Assembly: GCF_003590335.1 (NCBI RefSeq)
Contig: NZ_MIET01000006.1
Location: 1 to 50,228 of the forward strand
Length of the DNA stretch: 50,228 nucleotides
Source: Pseudoalteromonas sp. MSK9-3
GTDB taxonomy: Bacteria > Pseudomonadota > Gammaproteobacteria > Enterobacterales > Alteromonadaceae
Direction of reading: 5' to 3'
Positions within the stretch are counted from its first letter, which is position 1. The number at the start of each line of letters is the position of its first letter. Both the position numbers and the translations under genes were made by a program. This document shows, in pieces, positions 26,882 to 34,404 of this stretch. The notes below the pieces were generated by a model, which saw nothing but the letters and a program-made list of their open reading frames with translations, was not told the DNA's origin and searched no databases.

Positions 26882-27301
26882 ATGAACACCAAGCTATATA
26901 AATCTGTATTGGCACTGACCGATGATTTGATGGCAGCTGCACAGGCGCAAAACCAGCAAAGGTTTGACGAACACTATGCGCAATTAAAACTCTTGTGTGA
27001 GAGCAACGAAGGCTCAGATAAAGACCATCCTGTGCAATGGGAAACATTGGCTGATTTTACCGATGACTTGGTCCTTGCAGTCACACTGTATGAACATGCT
27101 CTTGTAAAGGCACAAGCAATTAACTCGAAAGATTTTTGTTCATCAATTGGTTACTCTATCGGTGCATTAAAAGTGGAATTAGGTGATAAAGAGGGGGCCA
27201 TCGCTGCATTAGAGCAAGCCAAAATAGCATGTAATAAAATTATTGATAAGCAATTAAAAGCAGAGATCCATGACTTGCTTACTGAATTGAAAAGTAAATA
27301 G
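26882..27301 (+). CDS. Small cytoplasmic TPR-like helical protein
   Basis: 139 residues, no signal peptide, all-helical in appearance. The C-terminal half (SIGYSIGALKVELGDKEGAIAALEQAKIACNKI) has the alanine and glycine spacing of a tetratricopeptide repeat. The N-terminal half (LYKSVLALTDDLMAAAQAQ and RFDEHYAQLKLLCE) looks like a helical hairpin. It is probably a protein-interaction or chaperone-like adaptor; no family name is certain. AAGG lies 8 nt before the ATG. It follows the LRR gene by about 96 bp on the same strand but has its own apparent leader. Confidence 0.75.
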   Translation: MNTKLYKSVLALTDDLMAAAQAQNQQRFDEHYAQLKLLCESNEGSDKDHPVQWETLADFTDDLVLAVTLYEHALVKAQAINSKDFCSSIGYSIGALKVELGDKEGAIAALEQAKIACNKIIDKQLKAEIHDLLTELKSK

Positions 27302-27743
27302 CCTAGAGTAGCCATCACATTTTGATGTTTTTAAAATGAGTGCTCTGTGTTTAGAACACTCTTATAGTATTTTAGCAAGCTCTAGATTCTAGATTGGCAG
27401 TACATTCAAGATCTTTTGTAAAAGCAGGCTAATATGTTCTACCCCGGTAGCTAGGGTCGCTGCTATCTGCATGAGTTCTGCCAGCAATGTCAGCCGTCAT
27501 ATTTGATGGGGTTTTAGCCGCGTCTTGACTTAAAGTTTTTATTTTTTAGTAACATTTAATTATCTCCCTGATTTAGTTACCGTTCTAAGCTATCCACTTT
27601 ATTTATTTATTTATTTTATTTTATTTTTATTAATAATAACTAAATTATTTTCGGTAATGATTAAGTTTGGTTTTTGGTGGTTACCATGTTTAAGAGAACA
27701 CGATAAACTATGTGAAGGGTTTGTGTTGAGGTGAATTGAGATA
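27302..27743. other. Intergenic region
   Basis: 442 bases, strongly AT-rich near 27600-27650. A weak hairpin (27336-27362, arms GAGTGCTCT / AGAACACTC, one mismatch) could end the preceding gene. Nothing else was recognised. Confidence 0.45.
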
Positions 27744-28865
27744 ATGAAAGTATGGTTAGTATCAATACTGCTATTATGCGCTTGTAAATATGTATACGCC
27801 TTACCTAAAGGGGAGGGGTATTTTAAAGAGTATATTGAAGAGACAGGTTTCTCTGGTATTTTGTTTGCAGCGCATAATGAGAAAATTATTTATAATATGT
27901 CATATGGGTTAGCAAATAGAGAGCAGAAGATTAATTTCAATGCTAACTCTGTATTTCATATAGGCTCAATTACAAAACAATTCATTACTGCGGCAATACT
28001 GAGGCTTTCTGAGCAGCAGAAATTACGACTTGATGATACATTACCGCTTTATTTTACGCATGTACCGGCTGATAAACGTGCTATCACATTACATCAACTA
28101 TTAACGCACTCTGCTGGTTTTAGTCATAGTACAGGGCCGGTCTATGAGTTAGTGAATGAACAAGCTTTCATATCGCGCGCGCTTAAGTCTCCACTGCTGT
28201 TCAAACCGAGTACACAGCACCATCATTCAAATATAGGATTTGGTCTGTTAGCTTTGATCGTTGAAAAAGTATCTGGTCAAGGTTATGAGGAGTTTGTGAG
28301 AGGATCAATACTGCTTCCAGCGGGGCTAAATGAAACGGGTTATCGACTTATTGGCCGTAAAGAAGCTAATTTGGTAATAAACTATGTAAAGACTACTAAT
28401 ATAGTCGAGCAGTTATTTTCATTAACGCCTAGCTATAAAGCATTAGGGCATTCTTTACAGCACTTTTACGAAAGCTTGGGTAAAAGATGGAATGTAGAAG
28501 GCTCGTTAGGATATTTATCGACGGTTCATGATATATATCAGTGGTATTTGGCGATCCGATCACAGCAAGTGCTAACACCACACTCATGGTCGTTAATATT
28601 AGCTGAGCAGCAATCTGCATCATGGCGCACTGGTGGTGTTCAATATGGCTATGGCTGGATGGCAGAGAAAGCGCCTAACGGTGAACCGCGCTTATTTCAT
28701 AGAAGTATATCTGAAGAGACATTTGCGATGCTCAGTTACTATCCTGAGAGTGATGTCTATATATTTGTTGTCGCTAATTATCGTGATAAGCAATTAGAGG
28801 AAATAGCTTCGGCATTTAACGAAGCTATATTAGAAACCGTAAAGATCAGTAATAAGAGTAACTGA
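27744..28865 (+). CDS. Secreted serine hydrolase of the beta-lactamase/DD-peptidase fold, degenerate motifs
   Basis: A signal peptide covers about residues 1-19 (MKVWLVSILLLCACKYVYA). The SxxK motif is intact (GSITK, Ser75 and Lys78) and is followed by HQLLTHSAGF (about 117-126), typical of class C beta-lactamase-like hydrolases. The second motif, normally YSN, reads HSN (161-163), and the third, normally HTG or HGG followed by G-G, reads HRSIS near 319. So the general base and oxyanion segments are altered and activity is doubtful or changed. The length of 373 is normal. Related proteins are esterases or peptidases of D-amino-acid peptides. It is a single gene preceded by GAGGTGA. Confidence 0.82.
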   Translation: MKVWLVSILLLCACKYVYALPKGEGYFKEYIEETGFSGILFAAHNEKIIYNMSYGLANREQKINFNANSVFHIGSITKQFITAAILRLSEQQKLRLDDTLPLYFTHVPADKRAITLHQLLTHSAGFSHSTGPVYELVNEQAFISRALKSPLLFKPSTQHHHSNIGFGLLALIVEKVSGQGYEEFVRGSILLPAGLNETGYRLIGRKEANLVINYVKTTNIVEQLFSLTPSYKALGHSLQHFYESLGKRWNVEGSLGYLSTVHDIYQWYLAIRSQQVLTPHSWSLILAEQQSASWRTGGVQYGYGWMAEKAPNGEPRLFHRSISEETFAMLSYYPESDVYIFVVANYRDKQLEEIASAFNEAILETVKISNKSN

Positions 28866-29261
28866 ATCATTAAAAAATTGCTCAGACAAGTGCGATTAGC
28901 ATTTTAAGCTAGAAAGGACGTCTGGCATTTATGCTATTAAACTGGCGAACTTTAAGCTGCTGTTCCATTAATTTTATCACTTTGAGCCAAAGTACGATTG
29001 CACTGTGACCAATTCCTAATTCTTTTTTCATTTAATAAATGGATTAAAGCGTTTAATTTTCTGATCGCATTAAACTGTAAAGCTTAATGATTTAGAAAGT
29101 AATCTAAAGCAATTAACGCCTCTTTACACTAAAAATTAAGGGTTGTTTTAATGACTGTTGTTAATTTCTAATTTATTTATTGTGATTTTTCTTGTTGATC
29201 TTCGTGTTTTATTTATGTTATTTTTTGTTTTTGTATTATTAATAGGTAAAAGGAGTTTTTA
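28866..29261. other. Intergenic region with one copy of a diverged repeat
   Basis: 396 AT-rich bases. Positions 28991-29024 resemble 29802-29835. The last 150 bases probably hold the promoter of the small secreted protein gene. Confidence 0.45.
28991..29024 (+). repeat. Diverged direct repeat, copy 1
   Basis: About 34 bases (AGTACGATTGCACTGTGACC and on) resemble 29802-29835 at most positions, including the shared core ACTGTGA and AATTCCT. The two copies flank the small secreted protein gene. Confidence 0.35.
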
Positions 29262-29510
29262 ATGAGGTTAATATTATTATCAGTTGCGGCATTAACGATG
29301 TTTTCTGCAAGTGCTCAAGTAGAGGTTGCACCAACATTTAAAGCCGAACCAAAAGGGTTCACAAAATATTATTTTGTTTGTAGAAAAAGTGGATCAACAC
29401 TTTACCAAGGCATCCTCTTTAACCGAAGGGATCTGCCCCCAGAGCAAAGTAACTGTATGTCGGAGGGAGGTCAGCTATATTGGTCTACAACAGGTTACCC
29501 TTGGTCATAG
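29262..29510 (+). CDS. Small secreted protein, unknown function
   Basis: 82 residues with a clear signal peptide (MRLILLSVAALTMFSASA), leaving a mature peptide of about 64. The mature part has two Cys (in YFVCRKSG and SNCMSEGG) that could form one disulfide, and is rich in aromatic residues (TKYYFV, LYWSTTGYPW). A strong AAAAGGAG lies 8 nt before the ATG. It is followed by two hairpins, so it seems to be a well-defined single-gene transcript. No family is recognised; a small inhibitor, toxin or binding protein would fit equally. Confidence 0.75.
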   Translation: MRLILLSVAALTMFSASAQVEVAPTFKAEPKGFTKYYFVCRKSGSTLYQGILFNRRDLPPEQSNCMSEGGQLYWSTTGYPWS

Positions 29511-29525
29511 CCTAATTACTCGCCT

Positions 29526-29560
29526 CGATTAAACAGCTGTTGGAAGAATATGTTTAATCG
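29526..29560 (+). terminator. Hairpin after the small secreted protein gene
   Basis: Arms CGATTAAAC / GTTTAATCG, 9 bp, starting 15 nt after the stop codon. No U-tract follows; it may act with the next hairpin. Confidence 0.45.
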
Positions 29561-29566
29561 GTAGAG

Positions 29567-29597
29567 AACTGAGCTCTTTAGTTATAAGAGTTCAGTT
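29567..29597 (+). terminator. Second hairpin, likely terminator
   Basis: Twelve-position stem AACTGAGCTCTT / AAGAGTTCAGTT with one G-U, 7-nt loop, followed by ATTTATTG. Confidence 0.6.
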
Positions 29598-29801
29598 ATT
29601 TATTGTGACTATGAATTTAGAATGATTTTAAATATTGTATAATTTAATTAACTCCCTTCTCTCCCTGCTTATAGTTAGACATTATTTAACGTTTTTTAGA
29701 TTGCTATCTAATGTTCTAGCGAAAAGATCTACGTTTTAAAAAGTGACTATTAATCTTGTCATTATGTAAGGTCGTTTGAAACTGCGCTATCGCATAAATG
29801 A

Positions 29802-29835
29802 AGCATGATTGTACTGTGATAAATTCCTCATTTAC
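29802..29835 (+). repeat. Diverged direct repeat, copy 2
   Basis: AGCATGATTGTACTGTGATA and on, similar to 28991-29024. The similarity was judged by eye. Confidence 0.35.
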
Positions 29836-30057
29836 TTCTTCGTATCAAAACATGGGTAAGGTATTGAATGATTTTAGTTAAAAGTAATTAAATTCAAGGG
29901 TTTAGAAGGTTCCCCTTCGGTTTTATTGTAAGCTTATCTTTTTATTTTAAATACGATAGAATGTGTTCATTGTAAATCGTTAAAAATACACGGTTGATTC
30001 TGTGATAAGTTCGTCACTTTGAACTGTGTATCTGCAAGTAAAAAATACTGAGGTAAA

Positions 30058-30549
30058 ATGGCCGTTTTAGAGATCCTTAAAGCACCTAATGAGAAGTTAA
30101 AAATCCCCGCAACCCCTGTCACTGATGTGAGCTCTGTACAGCAGCTCATTGATGATATGTTAGAGACGATGTATGCAACCGATGATGGTATTGGGCTTGC
30201 GTCTACACAAGTCGGCCGTAAAGAAGCCATCATCATCATTGATATCTCAGAGGAAAGAGATACACCACTGATTTTGATAAACCCTGAAGTGGTTGCAGGT
30301 GAAAATGTTGAAAAAGGTCAAGAGGGGTGTTTATCTGTCCCGGGCTATTATGCTGATGTAGAGCGTTTTACTAAAGTAACGGTGACTGGGCTAGACAGAG
30401 AGGGCAATGCTGTAACGATCGAAAATGATGAGTTTTTGGCAATTGTCTTACAGCATGAAATAGATCATTTGAAAGGCAAATTGTTTATTGATTACTTATC
30501 GCCACTAAAACAAAAAATAGCACTTAAAAAAGTGAAAAAATGGTCGTAA
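30058..30549 (+). CDS. def: Peptide deformylase
   Basis: All three deformylase motifs are present: GIGLASTQ (44-51), EGCLS (89-93, metal ligand Cys91) and HEIDH (133-137, two His ligands and catalytic Glu134). The 163-residue length is normal. It removes the formyl group from the N-terminal methionine of new proteins in the cytoplasm. The gene stands alone, not beside fmt as in the usual def-fmt operon, so this may be an extra copy. GAGG lies 7 nt before the ATG, and a strong terminator follows at 30604. Confidence 0.93.
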   Translation: MAVLEILKAPNEKLKIPATPVTDVSSVQQLIDDMLETMYATDDGIGLASTQVGRKEAIIIIDISEERDTPLILINPEVVAGENVEKGQEGCLSVPGYYADVERFTKVTVTGLDREGNAVTIENDEFLAIVLQHEIDHLKGKLFIDYLSPLKQKIALKKVKKWS

Positions 30550-30603
30550 TAAGCCAGAGAAAGCCAGAATAGACTACGGTGTAATACAGAGTCATATTCC
30601 TTG

Positions 30604-30635
30604 AAAAGGCAGCTATGTAATGAGCTGCCTTTTTT
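30604..30635 (+). terminator. Rho-independent terminator after the deformylase gene
   Basis: Stem AAAAGGCAGCT / AGCTGCCTTTT with an 8-nt loop, followed by T residues. Confidence 0.9.
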
Positions 30636-30909
30636 GTGCCTGTGATTTACACTGACTTCATGAAAATGTTTTTATCTTCATTTGCATTCAGCAGTGCCGG
30701 CTTCGGGGCAATACTATGGGGTAAAGCGAAGTAAAGTAAGTTACCGATATGTGATTTTGTACAAGGTTAAAAGAGAGAATGAATATTTTGAAGTCGTGCT
30801 GATAATTATATGACGGGCTATCAAATAAATATTATATTTTCCTTTACCTAAACTTAACTTGAGGTTTTAAGCTCTTTCACTAAATAATTCGAACAACAGA
30901 GGATATATC
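30636..30909. other. Intergenic region
   Basis: About 270 bases before the MFS gene, presumably its promoter region. A 24-codon ORF (30660-30734) starts here but has no good ribosome binding site. Confidence 0.45.
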
Positions 30910-32148
30910 ATGGATAGAGGCAATGTGATCGCGCAATTAGGTAATTTTACACCCTTAGTTTGGGTGATGTTATTGGGTAACTTTTTTGTACGGGCGACCT
31001 ACTACATGGTTTGGCCTTTCTTATCTGTTTTGCTTTATCAAAAGTATGACTTAAGTGCCACCGAAGTTGGGTTATTACTGACTACATCAGCGGTTGTATC
31101 TGTTTTATTTGGTTTTTATACCGGTAATTTGGCAGACCGTTATGGCCGCTTTAAATTACTGTATGTTGCGGTACTGGTAGGTGTATTTGCATTTAGTGCA
31201 CTGGCATTTGCAGACTCACTGTGGTCTTTCTGTTTTGCGGTATTTTTAGCAACAATGCCTCGCTCTTTGTGGGATGCACCAAGCAAAGCGGTATTAAGTG
31301 ACGAACTAAAAGATGATAAAGACCGAGAGCTCGCGTTACACATGTTGTATTTTTTGGTCAACGTAGGAGCCGCTTTGGGGCCATTGTATGGCTTGTGGGC
31401 AGGTTTAAACGGGGAGCAATTTAGTTTTATTTACACTGCTATATCTTACTTAGGTTTATGTATTGCATTGCTACTTATGCACCGTAGTAGAGCTGCCAAT
31501 ATTGCTGAAGTAAGCAGTAGCGCGACGCCACCTAATTTTTTCAGCTGGTTAGGCATATTAAAAAAAGACACCGCTTTTTTGTTAGTATTGGCAGCAAACT
31601 TACTGATCTACTTTGTATTTGCACAAGGGGACTCCAGTTTAATTCAGTATTTAGCACGCGCAGAAGTACCTGAGCTTGCGACGCTTGTGTCTTTGCTTAT
31701 TGTGACTAATTCCGCAGTTATTGTGTTATTTCAATTTCCTTTACTTCATGTCATGCGTCATTGGTCAATTCAAACGCGCTTATATTGTGGTGGTGCAATT
31801 TTAGTAGTGTCACAAATATTAATGGCGTTAAATCCCGTTGATTATTTTACCGGTTGGATTGTGTGTGTATTCGTATTGAGTGTGAGTGAAGCGATTCTGT
31901 TTTCTAACATTAATGTACATATTGATAGGCTTGCTCCTGAACATTTGAAAGCAAGCTACTTTGGGGCGGCTGGTTTATGCTCGCTAGGGTTTGCCTTAGC
32001 GCCCTTACTTGGGGGAGTCCTATTAGATGTGGGCAGTGGCCCAGTTTTATTTATAGTTACTTCAGTGATCAGTATGGCGGCACTGTTGATTTATCATATC
32101 GCACAGAGCACGCCTCGGAATCATACGACGTGTGCTATTCATTCTTAA
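30910..32148 (+). CDS. Major facilitator superfamily transporter
   Basis: 412 residues with about 12 hydrophobic helices. The MFS motif A between helices 2 and 3 reads GNLADRYGRFKLL (72-84). A second such loop is poorly conserved. The first segment (VWVMLLGNFFVRATYYMVWPFLSVLL) matches the start of drug:H+ antiporters of the 12-TM group, such as MdtH-like proteins. An export role for a drug or metabolite is inferred; no substrate can be named. GAGGA lies before the ATG. A hairpin at 32244-32266 separates it from the SOS operon. Confidence 0.85.
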   Translation: MDRGNVIAQLGNFTPLVWVMLLGNFFVRATYYMVWPFLSVLLYQKYDLSATEVGLLLTTSAVVSVLFGFYTGNLADRYGRFKLLYVAVLVGVFAFSALAFADSLWSFCFAVFLATMPRSLWDAPSKAVLSDELKDDKDRELALHMLYFLVNVGAALGPLYGLWAGLNGEQFSFIYTAISYLGLCIALLLMHRSRAANIAEVSSSATPPNFFSWLGILKKDTAFLLVLAANLLIYFVFAQGDSSLIQYLARAEVPELATLVSLLIVTNSAVIVLFQFPLLHVMRHWSIQTRLYCGGAILVVSQILMALNPVDYFTGWIVCVFVLSVSEAILFSNINVHIDRLAPEHLKASYFGAAGLCSLGFALAPLLGGVLLDVGSGPVLFIVTSVISMAALLIYHIAQSTPRNHTTCAIHS

Positions 32149-32243
32149 GGTATGTGAGTGTGAGGGCTATTATCCGCAAATGGCTCTCACTCGCTCATAA
32201 TCAGTAAGTTACACTTTACCGTCATACATTTATTGAAATAAGA

Positions 32244-32266
32244 GGTTTGCTGGAGTGCAGCAAACC
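32244..32266 (+). terminator. Hairpin after the MFS gene
   Basis: Perfect 9-bp stem GGTTTGCTG / CAGCAAACC with a 5-nt loop. The plus-strand T-tract is poor, so efficiency is uncertain. Confidence 0.5.
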
Positions 32267-32290
32267 TTGCAGATCCGTTGTGATTATTTA

Positions 32291-32310
32291 TACTGTATAT
32301 GTGTACAGTA
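32291..32310 (+). promoter_or_regulatory. LexA (SOS) box
   Basis: TACTGTATATGTGTACAGTA matches the gammaproteobacterial LexA consensus (CTGT-N8-ACAG with AT-rich core) at 18 of 20 positions. It lies 16 bp before the imuA start. A possible -10 (TATACT, 32289-32294) overlaps it, so LexA would block the promoter. Confidence 0.92.
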
Positions 32311-32326
32311 TTTTTTGAAGCAATGT

Positions 32327-33007
32327 ATGAGCGACTTGATTGACCTATTACAATGCCAACAGTTGGTGTGGCATGGCAACGAACAGTTAAGCAATGTTGA
32401 GCGTGTCAGTACGGGAATAAAAACATTTGATGAGTATTTGCAAGGTGGGCTCCCCAAGCATGGTGTAATTGATATACAAGCACCACACGGTATTGGAGAG
32501 ATACGAGTCTTATTGCCGTATTTAAAACAACAAGAGCGGTTAACGGTATTTATTAATCCGCCGGGTTACGTTAATGGGCATGGATTATTTCACTTAGGAT
32601 TTGATACGACTCGATTACTTGTTGTTCACCCGTCTAATGACATAGACGCTTTATGGAGCGCAGAGCAGTGCCTTAAAAGTGGAGCCTGTAGCAGTGTAAT
32701 ACTTTGGCAAGATAGGCTCGCAATACATCAAATTAAACGTTTGCAATTGGCTGCAGAGCAAGGAGGGGCTTTGCAATTTATGATGCGTAATAATACAAGC
32801 TCGCATTTATCTTTACCTGTGTCTTTATGCTTAAAGTTCGCTGCGCATAATAAAGGGTTAGAGGTTTCTATTAATAAGCAAAAAGGCGGTTGGTCGAAGT
32901 CGCGTTTTGTTTTAATGCTAGAAAGTTATTGGCCTGAACTATATCAACCACCTAAAGCAGACAAGGTGATCTCGTTATCAGAGCATCGAAAGTGGGTATC
33001 ACCGTGA
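32327..33007 (+). CDS. imuA: ImuA, SOS mutagenesis accessory protein
   Basis: 226 residues, RecA-like fold seen in STGIKTFDEYLQGGLPKHGV (about 27-46), the usual ImuA start of the core. It lacks a canonical Walker A after that segment (APHGIGEIRV), as is common in ImuA. The start at 32327 is chosen because an upstream extension would read through the LexA box. In bacteria with this cassette, ImuA and ImuB assist DnaE2 in error-prone translesion synthesis on damaged DNA. Its stop codon overlaps the imuB start (GTGA), so the genes are translationally coupled. LexA control is shown by the box at 32291. Confidence 0.92.
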   Translation: MSDLIDLLQCQQLVWHGNEQLSNVERVSTGIKTFDEYLQGGLPKHGVIDIQAPHGIGEIRVLLPYLKQQERLTVFINPPGYVNGHGLFHLGFDTTRLLVVHPSNDIDALWSAEQCLKSGACSSVILWQDRLAIHQIKRLQLAAEQGGALQFMMRNNTSSHLSLPVSLCLKFAAHNKGLEVSINKQKGGWSKSRFVLMLESYWPELYQPPKADKVISLSEHRKWVSP

Positions 33008-34404
33008 CTTTGTGGATATATTTACATTTTACGCAGTTACAACTGGATAGTACTTTTTGTGAAGCAAGTGAGCAGCCAGTTGTTATTGTCGATGCAAGTG
33101 ATAACCGCATTATTCAAGTGTGCAATAAAGCGCGTGCTCAGGGAGTTGATGTTGGATTAGGGTTAGGTGCTGCAGCGGCATTATGTCAGCATTTACAAGT
33201 GCAGCCATACGACTGTATGTTTGAAAAAAACAAGCTAAAAGAGATTGCCCACAGTTTATATCAAGTCACTTGTGATATTAGCCTTGTGTCGCATAATGGC
33301 ATATTACTGAGAGTGAGTAATATGCTGAATTTGTATCAAGGACTAGAAGCATATTGGCAGTGTATTCAAGCGGTTTTACAGCGTTTGAAGGTATGTTACA
33401 GCTATGCTAGCGGTTATTCACCTTTAGCAGCACGTTTACTGGCAAAAAATAAAGTTAATTTGATCACAGACGATAGCAGTATGCTGTTGCATCAAGTAAA
33501 GTCACACGCATTATATGAAAGTGATTTACCTTCTACAATCAGCGAGCAGTTAACGAGAGTCGGTGTTCATACGTTCGAAGCATTGCTCAACATCCCTATG
33601 GCACAATTAGCAAAACGGTTTGATGCTCAGCTGGTGCATTATGTTGGCCGCTTACTAGGGCAGTTTAAAGAGCCCGTTAACTTCTATCAGCCTCCAGAGT
33701 CTTTTTCACGTTATGTAGAGTTGCTTTTTGAAGCTGAAAACACTGCGTGGTTAAGTAAACCATTACATACATTACTGCATCAATTAGAAGACTTTTTATT
33801 AGGTCGTGAAAAAGTAGCATATCAACTTACGATTGAACTGCAGCACAGAGATAAGACCCCAGCCATATTACATGTTTATGCAAAAGAGGGAGAGTATAGG
33901 GCTGAAAAGTGGCTAATGCTGTGTGAGTTCGTGTTTTCAAATCATCAACTGACTGCGCCTGTTCAGGGGATCACCTTAAGTGCTCAGCGTATCGCAGAGC
34001 GTCAAAGTGGGTGCGGTGATTTGTTCGAGAAACAGCACAAAGGTGGTTCAGCTGCATCATTGATTTCTATTTTGCAAGCAAAGTTAGGGGGCGACGCAAT
34101 ACAAGGTGTAGAAGTTTATGCTGATCACCGGCCTGAAAAGGCAAGTGGCTTTATAGAGCCATTATGCCATGGTAACGACGTACCACGGGAGCCTTCATTA
34201 GTCAGACCGACAATGTTGTTAAATCCTGAGCCCTTGAACAGTAAAATACATATTCAACAAGGACCGGAGCGAATATCTACAGGCTGGTGGGATGCACAAC
34301 CTATTATCAGAGATTATTTTGTGGTTAAAGAACAAAGCGGGCGTTGGTTATGGGTGTTTAGAGATCCAACCCAGAACTGGTATATACACGGTGTGTTTCA
34401 TTGA
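33004..34404 (+). CDS. imuB: ImuB, Y-family polymerase-like mutagenesis protein
   Basis: 466 residues from the GTG at 33004, which gives the typical start (TLWIYLHFTQLQLDS) and a GTGA overlap with imuA. A GTG 12 nt upstream is possible but less typical. The Y-family fold is recognisable (PVVIVDASDNRIIQVCNKARAQGV near 22-45; little-finger region about 230-340). ImuB proteins usually lack the polymerase catalytic acids and act as adaptors linking DnaE2 to the beta clamp; VDASDN lies where the second acid pair region begins, consistent with this. The C-terminal tail (WWDAQPIIRDYFVV, RWLWVFRD) is family-typical. It overlaps dnaE2 by one base. Confidence 0.92.
   Translation: MTLWIYLHFTQLQLDSTFCEASEQPVVIVDASDNRIIQVCNKARAQGVDVGLGLGAAAALCQHLQVQPYDCMFEKNKLKEIAHSLYQVTCDISLVSHNGILLRVSNMLNLYQGLEAYWQCIQAVLQRLKVCYSYASGYSPLAARLLAKNKVNLITDDSSMLLHQVKSHALYESDLPSTISEQLTRVGVHTFEALLNIPMAQLAKRFDAQLVHYVGRLLGQFKEPVNFYQPPESFSRYVELLFEAENTAWLSKPLHTLLHQLEDFLLGREKVAYQLTIELQHRDKTPAILHVYAKEGEYRAEKWLMLCEFVFSNHQLTAPVQGITLSAQRIAERQSGCGDLFEKQHKGGSAASLISILQAKLGGDAIQGVEVYADHRPEKASGFIEPLCHGNDVPREPSLVRPTMLLNPEPLNSKIHIQQGPERISTGWWDAQPIIRDYFVVKEQSGRWLWVFRDPTQNWYIHGVFH

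Larger units (their letters stand above)
29511..30057. other. Intergenic region with tandem hairpins
   Basis: 547 bases. The first 90 hold the hairpins at 29526-29560 and 29567-29597; positions 29802-29835 hold a diverged repeat copy. Nothing else was recognised. Confidence 0.5.

Noticed and set aside
30660..30734. 24-codon ORF (MKMFLSSFAFSSAGFGAILW and on) between the deformylase terminator and the MFS gene
   Set aside because: No good ribosome binding site and too short to judge; it could be a hydrophobic micropeptide, but there is no support for it here.
32255..32326. Upstream extension of imuA by 24 codons
   Set aside because: It would translate through the LexA box and lacks the usual ImuA N-terminus; the start at 32327 is better.
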